Assembly (NCBI RefSeq): GCF_900096945.1
Contig: NZ_FMKA01000005.1
Span: 123,388 to 187,387 of the forward strand
Origin: Anaerobium acetethylicum
GTDB taxonomy: Bacteria > Bacillota > Clostridia > Lachnospirales > Lachnospiraceae
Direction: 5' to 3'
Length of the DNA: 64,000 nt
A model generated the notes under the pieces. The model searched no databases. It saw nothing but the letters and a program-made list of their open reading frames with translations, and had not been told where the DNA came from. The translations under genes were made by a program, and so were the position numbers. Below, one piece after another: positions 37,489 to 45,800 of the stretch; the first letter of the stretch is position 1; every line of letters begins with the position of its first letter.

Positions 37489-37533
37489 AGCAGAAATCAT
37501 AATAAAAATAAAATGTTTTATGTTGGTTTTGTA

Positions 37534-37562
37534 TTGTTTTAAGTGGATTTTTCTTGTATAAT
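37534..37562 (+). promoter_or_regulatory. internal promoter of the shell-gene segment
   Basis: TTGTTT (37534-37539) and consensus TATAAT (37557-37562) are 17 bp apart in the 127-bp gap before the major BMC-H gene. It could raise shell protein output over the enzymes upstream. Confidence 0.6.
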
Positions 37563-37615
37563 GATACTTATATAAATTAAAAATTGGATTTGAGAAATTA
37601 AGGAGGATTTTAGAT

Positions 37616-37894
37616 ATGACACAGGAAGCATTAGGCATGGTAGAAACCAGAGGATTAATCGCAGCTATCGAAGCATCAGACGCAATGGTGAAGGCAGCTG
37701 ACGTTGAATTAGTTGGAACAGAAAAAATCGGATCAGGACTTGTAACAGTTATGGTTCGCGGAGATGTTGGGGCTGTTAAGGCAGCTACAGAAGTTGGCGC
37801 TCAGGCAGCAGCAAGACTTGGAGAATTAGTAGCAGTACATGTAATTCCAAGACCTCACACTGACGTTGAAAAAATCTTACCAACTGTTAAATAG
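37616..37894 (+). CDS. BMC-H major shell protein (PduA/EutM type)
   Basis: A 92-residue single BMC-domain protein: [20 protein letters not shown], the pore region [14 protein letters not shown] and the end [16 protein letters not shown]. These match the abundant PduA/PduJ/EutM tiles closely. AAGGAGG lies 9 nt before the ATG, and a promoter lies directly upstream, in line with high expression. It is nearly identical in its core to the third BMC-H gene at 38410. Confidence 0.95.
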   Translation: MTQEALGMVETRGLIAAIEASDAMVKAADVELVGTEKIGSGLVTVMVRGDVGAVKAATEVGAQAAARLGELVAVHVIPRPHTDVEKILPTVK

Positions 37895-37906
37895 CAGGTA
37901 CGGCAT

Positions 37907-38197
37907 ATGAAATCACTGGGATTAATTGAACTTCCTAATTTAGCTGATGCGGTTGAAGCACTGGATGTTATGTTAAAGACTGCTGACGTGAAATTTCTTA
38001 CATGGGAAAAGAAATTGGGCGGAAGGCTTGTAACAATTATAGTCCAAGGAGAAGTATCGGCAGTTACGGAAGCGGTTGAAAGCGCAAAGCGAAGTGCAAA
38101 AGGAAATATAGTAGCATCGGCGGTAATCGCAAATCCACATGAAGAAACTATGAAACTTGTAGATCAAAGCGCAAAAAAATACAATTTCGAGTTTTAG
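37907..38197 (+). CDS. BMC-H shell protein, divergent paralogue
   Basis: A 96-residue BMC-domain protein, [21 protein letters not shown], with [16 protein letters not shown] in place of the KIGSG pore motif and an Arg at the pore edge. The C-terminus ([12 protein letters not shown]) differs from PRPHxDVEKIL of the major tiles. It starts 12 bp after the preceding gene. It may set a different pore charge or take a minor place in the shell. Confidence 0.9.
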   Translation: MKSLGLIELPNLADAVEALDVMLKTADVKFLTWEKKLGGRLVTIIVQGEVSAVTEAVESAKRSAKGNIVASAVIANPHEETMKLVDQSAKKYNFEF

Positions 38198-38214
38198 AAG
38201 AAGAGGTAGCAGAA

Positions 38215-38688
38215 ATGGCCGAAAATAAAGAATTGCAGAATGTAGCAGATACATTGAATGACGAAAATCCGGTTGAAGCAGCAGATGCTAAAAAGAACGT
38301 AACGGCATCAAAAGGAAAAAAAGCAGGAGCTGCCAAAAAAAGCAACCAGGTACAAGATACACCTGTTAACAGGACAACTGAAACAGTCATGAATAAGGAG
38401 GAAAAAAGAATGGAACTTCAGGCATTAGGTATGATTGAAACCAGAGGTTTAATTGCTTCAGTCGAAGCGGCAGATGCAATGTTAAAAGCAGCTAATGTAG
38501 TATTGGTAGGAACAGAAAAAATCGGATCAGGACTTGTAAGTGTTATGGTCCGCGGCGACGTAGGAGCAGTTAAAGCAGCAGTTGAAGCTGGTTCAGCATC
38601 AGCAGCAAGATTAGGCGAAGTTATCGCAGTACATGTAATTCCAAGACCACACGGAGATGTTGAAAAAATTCTTCCACAGGCAAAATAG
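38215..38688 (+). CDS. BMC-H shell protein with N-terminal extension and internal start
   Basis: The full frame codes for 157 residues. The first 65 form a hydrophilic, Ala/Lys/Asn-rich extension ([14 protein letters not shown]) of disordered type. From M66 ([14 protein letters not shown]) a canonical 92-residue BMC-H protein follows, with KIGSG pore and the [16 protein letters not shown] end. A very strong AAGGAGG (38395-38401) lies 8 nt before the ATG at 38410, while the upstream ATG has only GAGGTAGC-type sequence. Two products are therefore likely, a long and a short tile. The extension may bind cargo or face the cytosol. Confidence 0.85.
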   Translation: MAENKELQNVADTLNDENPVEAADAKKNVTASKGKKAGAAKKSNQVQDTPVNRTTETVMNKEEKRMELQALGMIETRGLIASVEAADAMLKAANVVLVGTEKIGSGLVSVMVRGDVGAVKAAVEAGSASAARLGEVIAVHVIPRPHGDVEKILPQAK

Positions 38689-38703
38689 TATTAACTGAAT
38701 GAT

Positions 38704-38768
38704 AAAGCGGATTTTAATATCCGCTTTCCAATCTATCTGACGGCGCCCTGCACAGAGCGCCGTCAGAT
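38704..38768 (+). other. two hairpins between shell and pduL segments
   Basis: AAAGCGGA/TCCGCTTT (38704-38727) and a perfect 12-bp stem ATCTGACGGCGC/GCGCCGTCAGAT (38735-38768). Neither has a good T-run, so partial termination or mRNA processing is more likely than a full stop. Confidence 0.6.
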
Positions 38769-38856
38769 TAAATCAGGAATAATCAGGAGCTGCTGAAAAC
38801 AGTTCCGGAACAGAATCGAGGTTATTCAAAATTTAGCCCGTAGAAAGGGATGTATT

Positions 38857-39498
38857 ATGCAGGACGAATTAATAAGAAGAATTTCCATGCTTGTAGCAAA
38901 GGAATTGAACAGCCAGGAAAAAACTGAATCGGAAAATAAAGTTCCTATTGGCATATCAGCCAGACATGTGCATTTATGCAGGGAACATATAGATATATTA
39001 TTTGGAAAAGGATATCAGCTTACTGAGAAAAAAGAACTCATGGGCGGCCAGTATGCGGCACAGGAATGCGTTACCCTTGTTGGCACGAAATTAAGAGCCA
39101 TCGAGAGTGTAAGGATTCTTGGACCGGAAAGAAAGGCTTCGCAGGTCGAAGTTTCGAAAACAGACGCAATTCGTCTCGGAATAAACCCACCGGTAAGGGA
39201 GTCGGGAAATACCGCAGGTTCTGCGCCAATCGCAATAGTAGGGCCGAAAGGTGCGGTATATCTTGATGAAGGATGTATTGTCGCAAAACGCCATATCCAT
39301 ATGTCGCCTGCAGACGCAGAAAATTTCGGGGTGACCGATGGACAGATTGTATCGGTAAAATTCGACAACAGCAGAGGCGGAACCTTTGAAGGGGTGCAGA
39401 TCAGGGTTGATAAAACCTTCACCCTTGAAATGCACATTGATACGGATGAGGCCAACGGCCTGGGCGTAGGAAAAGATATGGGGATTGTAATCAAATAG
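38857..39498 (+). CDS. pduL: phosphate propanoyltransferase (PduL)
   Basis: This BMC-type phosphotransacylase turns acyl-CoA into acyl-phosphate, returning CoA inside the shell. Two PduL domains bring the zinc motifs ISARHVHLCREH (H37, H39) and KRHIHMSPADA. Residues 1-18 (MQDELIRRISMLVAKELN) form an encapsulation helix. The length of 213 residues is typical. The acyl-phosphate can give ATP through a kinase, but none lies in this locus. Confidence 0.94.
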   Translation: MQDELIRRISMLVAKELNSQEKTESENKVPIGISARHVHLCREHIDILFGKGYQLTEKKELMGGQYAAQECVTLVGTKLRAIESVRILGPERKASQVEVSKTDAIRLGINPPVRESGNTAGSAPIAIVGPKGAVYLDEGCIVAKRHIHMSPADAENFGVTDGQIVSVKFDNSRGGTFEGVQIRVDKTFTLEMHIDTDEANGLGVGKDMGIVIK

Positions 39499-39560
39499 CT
39501 ATCGGATTTTTGCAGAAGCATAATCCAGAGCTTTGAGGATTTATCCTAAGGAGGAAGTTT

Positions 39561-39839
39561 ATGATAATTGGTAAAGTAGTAGGTACGGTCATTTGTACAA
39601 GAAAAAATGAAAATCTTGTAGGAAGCAAATTCCTGCTGGTTGACCCGATGCAGAAAATGGGTTCCATCACCGATTCCAGGATAGTTGCAGTCGATAATGT
39701 TGGGGCAGGTATAGGAGATATCGTTCTGCTTGCCACGGGAAGTGCTGCAAGGGTCGGCTGCGGCTATGACAATTCTCCGATAGATGCCTGCGTAGTGGGT
39801 ATCGTTGATGATCCTCAGAAGATAGTAATAGTAGAATAG
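39561..39839 (+). CDS. BMC-P vertex protein (EutN/CcmL/PduN family)
   Basis: A 92-residue pentamer-forming protein that caps the shell vertices. It starts IIGKVVGTVICTRKNENLVG and has VAVDNVGAGIGDIVLLATGS AARV, split here, as the family hallmark. AAGGAGG precedes the ATG. It is the only vertex gene in the locus, which is enough to close a shell. It is followed by the PduS-like gene after about 10-20 bp. Confidence 0.94.
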   Translation: MIIGKVVGTVICTRKNENLVGSKFLLVDPMQKMGSITDSRIVAVDNVGAGIGDIVLLATGSAARVGCGYDNSPIDACVVGIVDDPQKIVIVE

Positions 39840-39858
39840 ACAGGCTGGTGTGAACTTT

Positions 39859-41187
39859 ATGGATATTTTGGAAATGAAACAGGTTTTGTTTGAAGGCGGT
39901 GTCGTAGGTGCCGGAGGCGCAGGATTCCCGACATATGCAAAACTTTCAGAACAGGCATCAACAGTCATCCTCAACGGTTCGGAGTGTGAACCGCTGATCA
40001 AGGTAGACAGACAGCTGATGAATGATTATGTAAAAGAAGTGCTTTCTGGTATGATGATGTTTGTCGAGGCGATGAATGCCGACGAGGGAATCATCGCAGT
40101 AAAGAAGTCATATACAACTGCAATCGAAGCAATCCGTTTTCATCTTGGCGAGTACAAAAAACTCAGGCTTCATGTTCTTCCGGACATTTATCCGGCAGGC
40201 GATGAAGTCGTACTGATATATGAAACCACTGGGAAAATAGTGCCACAGGGAAAGATTCCCATCACGGTCGGCTGCGTTGTGGTAAATGTAGAAACAGTAC
40301 TGAATGCCTATAGGAAAATCACAGAAAACAGAAATGTCACCACAAAATTCGTCACTATTGCTGGCGAAGTAAAGAACCCGGTGACGGTAGAAGTTCCCAT
40401 AGGAATAACCGTGCGTGAACTGATCGATCTGGCAGGCGGACTTACAAGGGAAGACAGTGTGCTGATTATGGGCGGCCCCATGACAGGAAACATTACGTCG
40501 ATGAATGCAGTCGTGACGAAAACGACAAAAGCAGTGCTCGTACTGCCGCCAAATTCACCGACAGTTTCCAAAAGACAGCACAATGCAAAAATGGATATCA
40601 GAAACGCTATGTCAGCATGTTCCCAGTGCCAGAACTGTACAGCTGTCTGCCCGAGGGCGCTGCTTGGACATTCGATAAAGCCACACGAATTCATGAGATC
40701 GATCGCAAATGGAATCACATCAAATGTGGACACCTACCTGAACTCATTTTTCTGCTGCTCCTGTGGCCTTTGCGAATTTTATGCATGCCATCAGGATCTG
40801 TCGCCAAGAAGGCTTCTGGATGCCTGCAAAGCCGGCTTGCGGTCAAATGGCGTAAAAATTCCTGATACGCCTGACAAAGGTGTTGCGAACAGGATGAGGG
40901 AAGAAAGAAGAATTCCTGAGCACAGGCTTGTAAATAAGCTTGGACTTCACAAATACGACATACCTGCGCCAATGATGCAGGGGATTGGAGTATTCAAACA
41001 GGTGCAGCTTAACTTCCGTCAGAACATCGGAGCACCGGTTCAGCCATGCGTGAAGCCGGGGGATATGGTTGCCGAAGGGCAGCTGATAGGAACCCCGCCC
41101 GAAGGCGCACTGGGGGTATATCTCCATGCAAGTATAAGCGGCATGGTTACTGAGGTTACAGACAGCTACATTACGATAAAACAGTAA
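39859..41187 (+). CDS. PduS-like Fe-S flavoprotein (RnfC-related)
   Basis: A protein of about 442 residues related to PduS and the RnfC/Nqo1 family. The Gly-rich flavin/NADH loop is VVGAGGAGFPTYAK near the start. A SLBB-like domain follows (VTIAGEVKNPVTVEVPIG). Two 4Fe-4S motifs are CSQCQNCTAVCP and CCSCGLC with a trailing CHQ. In Pdu systems PduS passes electrons to cobalamin chemistry and contacts PduT. No B12 enzyme is present here, so another electron acceptor is likely. GTG 39850 is an alternative start. Confidence 0.9.
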   Translation: MDILEMKQVLFEGGVVGAGGAGFPTYAKLSEQASTVILNGSECEPLIKVDRQLMNDYVKEVLSGMMMFVEAMNADEGIIAVKKSYTTAIEAIRFHLGEYKKLRLHVLPDIYPAGDEVVLIYETTGKIVPQGKIPITVGCVVVNVETVLNAYRKITENRNVTTKFVTIAGEVKNPVTVEVPIGITVRELIDLAGGLTREDSVLIMGGPMTGNITSMNAVVTKTTKAVLVLPPNSPTVSKRQHNAKMDIRNAMSACSQCQNCTAVCPRALLGHSIKPHEFMRSIANGITSNVDTYLNSFFCCSCGLCEFYACHQDLSPRRLLDACKAGLRSNGVKIPDTPDKGVANRMREERRIPEHRLVNKLGLHKYDIPAPMMQGIGVFKQVQLNFRQNIGAPVQPCVKPGDMVAEGQLIGTPPEGALGVYLHASISGMVTEVTDSYITIKQ

Positions 41188-41214
41188 TGAATACGTATGA
41201 TGGAGATGAGATAG

Positions 41215-41763
41215 ATGAATAAGGCAATCGGAATGGTGGAATACATGACAGTATCTACCGGAATAAAAGCCGCTGACCATATAACGAAAACAGCGGATGT
41301 CGAATTGATCCAGGCGCAGACAGTATGCCCGGGTAAATTCATAATCATGTTCAGCGGGGATCTGAGTGCGGTAAGAGAAGCGGCTGATGCATGTGAAAAA
41401 CAGTTCCCGGAACATTTGATTGACAAGTTCGTGCTTGGCAATCCACATGATTCCATTTTCAAAGCTCTTACATGTACTGCAGAGATTGATGATGTTGCAG
41501 CTCTTGGCGTAATGGAGACCTATACCAGTGCGTCGATTATCGTGGCTGCTGACCATGCTGCGAAAACTGCAATGGTGGATGTTTTTGAAATCAGGGTGGC
41601 AAGAGGAATGTGCGGAAAGTCTTACCTGCTTCTTACAGGTACTGTTTCGGCAGTCACGGCCGCAATCGATTCAGCAGTAAAATATATAAAAGACGAAGGA
41701 ACGTTGCTTGATTATGCAGTAATCGCAAACCCTTCAAAGGAATTTGTAAGGACCCTTATGTAA
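41215..41763 (+). CDS. BMC-T shell protein, PduT-like with pore cysteine
   Basis: A 182-residue protein with two BMC domains in tandem (MNKAIGMVEYMTVSTGIKAA and ALGVMETYTSASIIVAADHA), forming pseudo-hexameric trimers. C38 in QTVCPGKF is at the same number as the Fe-S ligand of PduT, which binds a 4Fe-4S cluster at the trimer centre. Together with the PduS-like protein encoded just before it, it offers a path for electrons across the shell. It is the last BMC gene. Confidence 0.92.
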   Translation: MNKAIGMVEYMTVSTGIKAADHITKTADVELIQAQTVCPGKFIIMFSGDLSAVREAADACEKQFPEHLIDKFVLGNPHDSIFKALTCTAEIDDVAALGVMETYTSASIIVAADHAAKTAMVDVFEIRVARGMCGKSYLLLTGTVSAVTAAIDSAVKYIKDEGTLLDYAVIANPSKEFVRTLM

Positions 41764-41861
41764 AGACAGGTCCGCTGTAAACAAGGTGAATGATAGAAGA
41801 ATCTCGAGAGCAGGCTTGAACGAGCCTGCTTTTTGTGTTGTTTTAATCCGTTAAAAATATA

Positions 41862-41914
41862 TTGTTAACCTGTTTAAAATATAGGTTGACAATCCCCTGG
41901 TTGAATATTATAAT
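41862..41914 (+). promoter_or_regulatory. BirA operator overlapping the bioY promoter
   Basis: TTGTTAAC (41862-41869), 15 bp, then GTTGACAA (41885-41892): the half-site sequence and spacing fit the BirA biotin operator. The right half contains the -35 TTGACA (41886-41891), which is 17 bp from a consensus TATAAT (41909-41914). Biotin-bound BirA would block RNA polymerase directly. Confidence 0.88.
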
Positions 41915-41998
41915 TACCTGGTAAGTGTCATTTGCGAAAAGTACTAATCAGACAATTAGCTAAGATAGAATAAATCATGAGGGTTATAGGAGGAAAAA

Positions 41999-42592
41999 AT
42001 GAATCAGACAGATACAAATGTAAAAATCAATAATCAGGCGCAGAGAATGTCCACAAAGACAATGGTGCTGACTGGTATGTGTGCAGCAGTGACCGCAATA
42101 TTATCCCAGATTGCAATTCCGCTTCCATCAGGGGTTCCGGTCACCCTGCAGACCTTTGCAGTAGCGCTGGCAGGTTATATGCTGGGTTGGAAATCTGGCG
42201 GGATGTCAACAGCTGTATACATTCTGATGGGGTGCGTCGGCGTTCCTGTCTTCTCTAATTTTTCGGGGGGACTCGGTATCATTGCAGGAAAGACAGGCGG
42301 GTTCATTACCGGCTTCCTGTTTATGTCCATGCTCTGCGGAATCGGAGCCAGACAGAAAGGAAAAATCAGCGGAATCGCATTTGGACTTGCAGGACTTCTG
42401 ATCGTTCATGCGGCGGGAGTCATACAGTTCTCAGTCCTTACAGGAATGAAGCCCCTTCAGGCAACGGCTCTTGTCTCTCTTCCTTATATTGGAAAAGATA
42501 TCGCATCAGTTGCGGCAGCATATTTTGCAGGCAGAAAAATCAGAAGGCATATCGGAAATTCAGAAGGAATGGAAGAAAGTATTCTGCTATAA
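41999..42592 (+). CDS. bioY: biotin transporter BioY
   Basis: The substrate-binding membrane subunit of an ECF-type biotin importer, 197 residues with about six hydrophobic segments. IAIPLPSGVPVTLQTFAVALAG is split here from the family block, followed by GGLGIIAGKTGGFITGF and the GIIxLP-like end. No biotin synthesis genes are adjacent. The BirA operator upstream supports the assignment. AGGAGG precedes the ATG. Energy-coupling subunits are not in the window. Confidence 0.93.
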   Translation: MNQTDTNVKINNQAQRMSTKTMVLTGMCAAVTAILSQIAIPLPSGVPVTLQTFAVALAGYMLGWKSGGMSTAVYILMGCVGVPVFSNFSGGLGIIAGKTGGFITGFLFMSMLCGIGARQKGKISGIAFGLAGLLIVHAAGVIQFSVLTGMKPLQATALVSLPYIGKDIASVAAAYFAGRKIRRHIGNSEGMEESILL

Positions 42593-42614
42593 TTTCAAAA
42601 TGGTGAACAAAAAT

Positions 42615-42644
42615 GCAGGCGTTGATTTCGATGCCTGTTTTTTT
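42615..42644 (+). terminator. bioY terminator
   Basis: A short GCAGGC/GCCTG stem is followed by a run of eight T. Confidence 0.65.
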
Positions 42645-42801
42645 GCGCATTTATATATTTTTGTGATTGAATTTGTGGGGTGTTGCAAGTGATAATTAGA
42701 ATATTTGTAAGTTGACGATATATATTGGAAATATATGAGCTGCAAAGATGGTTTTGCATGATAAAGCGGGTGGAAGACGCATTTTTGTTTGCGTTTTTGC
42801 C

Positions 42802-42830
42802 TTTACACAGTCGCTTATAAAGATTATAAT
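42802..42830 (+). promoter_or_regulatory. nifJ promoter
   Basis: TTTACA (42802-42807) and TATAAT (42825-42830) are 17 bp apart, about 38 nt before the start codon. Confidence 0.75.
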
Positions 42831-42868
42831 ATTTGGATAAACAGTCAATAATTTAAGGAGGATTTGAA

Positions 42869-45800
42869 ATGGCAAGAAAAATGAAAACCATGGACGGAAA
42901 TAATGCAGCAGCCCATGCTTCCTATGCATATACGGACGTTGCAGCTATTTTCCCAATTACTCCATCATCAGTTATGGCAGAAGTTACAGATGAATGGGCA
43001 ACACAGGGTAGGAAAAATATTTTTGGACAGGAAGTCCAGGTTACTGAAATGCAGTCAGAAGGAGGAGCCGCAGGTGCGGTTCACGGTTCTCTGTCAGCGG
43101 GTGCATTGACGACTACTTATACAGCATCCCAGGGTCTTTTGCTCATGATCCCAGACATTTACAAAATGGCGGGAGAACAGCTGCCAGGTGTTATTGACGT
43201 TTCAGCACGTGCACTGGCATCCCATGCCTTGTCGATTTTTGGCGACCATTCGGACATCTATGCCTGCCGCCAGACCGGTGCGGCGATGCTTTGTGAATCA
43301 AGTGTGCAGGAGGTCATGGACCTGACTCCGGTAGCACATATCTCTGCAGTACAGGGGAAACTTCCATTCATCAATTTCTTTGATGGCTTCAGGACTTCTC
43401 ATGAAATTCAGAAAATCGAAGTATGGTCAGACGAAGACCTGAAAGAGATGGCGGATATGGATGCCATCAATGCGTTCCGTGGGAATGCTTTGAATCCGAA
43501 CCGTCCGTGTCTCAGGGGTTCCGCTCAGAATCCTGATATCTTCTTTCAGGCAAGGGAAGCAAGCAACCCATTTTACGATGCCATGCCGGCAATCGTGCAG
43601 GCGAACATGGATAAGGTAAATGCAAAACTGGGCACTGATTACAGGCTTTTCAATTACTATGGGGCTGAAGATGCGACAAAAGTCATCATCGCCATGGGTT
43701 CGGTATGCGAAACAATTGAAGAAACAATCGATTACCTGTTAAAAGCCGGAGAAAAAGTCGGTGTTATAAAAGTCCGCCTGTACAGGCCGTTCTCAAAAAT
43801 GGCCTTATTGGCCGCCATTCCGGAAACTGTTGAGTATATTACAGTGTTGGACAGGACAAAAGAACCAGGAGCCATCGGCGAACCGCTATACTTAGATGTC
43901 CTCGCTTCAATCAAAGGGACCGCATTCAACAATACTCCTGTATTGTCAGGCCGCTATGGACTGGGCTCAAAAGATACCACTCCAACACAGATCGTTGCTG
44001 TTTACAAGAATACTGAAAAAGAGAAATTCACAATCGGCATCGTGGATGATGTAACGAACCTTTCCCTTGAATTAGGCGACCCGCTCACAACTACTCCGGA
44101 AGGTACTATCAACTGCAAGTTCTGGGGGCTTGGTGCTGACGGTACTGTAGGTGCAAATAAGAACTCGATCAAAATCATCGGTGACAATACAGACATGTAT
44201 GCGCAGGCTTATTTTGACTATGATTCAAAGAAATCCGGCGGCATTACCATTTCGCACCTTCGTTTCGGCAAGAAACCGATCAAATCGACCTATTTGATCC
44301 GTCAGGCAAACTTCGTTGCCTGCCATAATCCGTCCTATGTACGCAAGTACAACATGGTACAGGAACTGGTTGACGGCGGCACGTTCCTGCTGAACTGTTC
44401 ATGGGATATGGAAGGACTTGAAAAGCATCTGCCGGGACAGGTCAAGAGGTACATTGCGCAGCATGACATCAAATTCTATGTGATTGACGGCATTAAGATC
44501 GGCAAGGAAATCGGGCTGGGCGGACGTATCAACACGGTGCTGCAGTCGGCATTCTTCAAACTTGCCAACATCATTCCGGGAGAACAGGCTGCAGAATTGA
44601 TGAAGGCTGCTGCTAAAAAGACTTACGGTAAAAAAGGCGACGCTGTTGTCCAGATGAATTACGACGCAATCGATGCCGGAGCGCAGAAGATTGTTGAAAT
44701 CACGGTTCCTGAAAACTGGAAAGACTGTCAGGATGAAGACTTGAGCATAATCACAGCAGAAGGCAGGGAGGAAGTTTCTGAATTCGTTAAGAATATTCAG
44801 ATTCCTGTAAATGCCCAGCAGGGCAACGATCTTCCGGTGTCAGCATTTACTGCATATGCGGATGGCACTACCCCTTCCGGCACATCGGCATTTGAAAAAC
44901 GTGGTATCGCGGTTGATGTTCCGGTATGGAATCCTGATAACTGTATCCAGTGTAACCGCTGTTCTTATGTATGTCCGCATGCTGTCAACCGTCCGGTAGC
45001 AATGACGGCAGCTGAAGCAGCGAACGCACCGGAAGGAATGAAGACGTTACCGCTGACCGGCCTTCCTGAATATACATTCAGCATTGTCATATCGTCCCTT
45101 GACTGTACAGGCTGCGGTTCCTGTGCAAACGTATGCCCGGGAAAGAAAGGCGAAAAAGCCCTGGTGATGCAGAATGCTGAAGCCAACCTGGAACAGCAGA
45201 AGTACTTCGATTATGCTGTTACCCTTCCGGAAAAGACGGATGTTATTGAAAAATTCAAAGAGAATACAGTGAAAGGCAGCCAGTTCAAGACTCCGTTGCT
45301 GGAGTTCTCAGGAGCATGTGCAGGATGTGGGGAAACCCCATATGCGAAATTGATTACCCAGCTATTTGGTGACAGAATGTATATAGCGAATGCAACTGGA
45401 TGTACATCAATCTGGGGCAACTCATCACCATCAACACCATATACCGTGAATGCGGCAGGCAAAGGTCCTGCATGGTCGAACTCATTGTTTGAAGACAATG
45501 CAGAATTTGGCATGGGTATGGATCTGGCACAAAAAGCTTTGAGAAATGGCTTAAAGACGAAGATTGAAGCACTTGCAGCCAGCAGTGAGAATGCTGATGT
45601 AAAAGCTGCATCACAGGAATGGCTGGATACATTTGCAAGCGGCGTTACGAACGGAACAGCTACAGATAAACTAGTGGCAGCACTGGAAAAATGCGGATGC
45701 GAAGCTGGAAAAGACATTCTCATGCAGAAAGACTTCCTGGCTAAGAAATCGCAGTGGGTATTCGGCGGTGACGGCTGGGCGTACGATATCGGATACGGCG

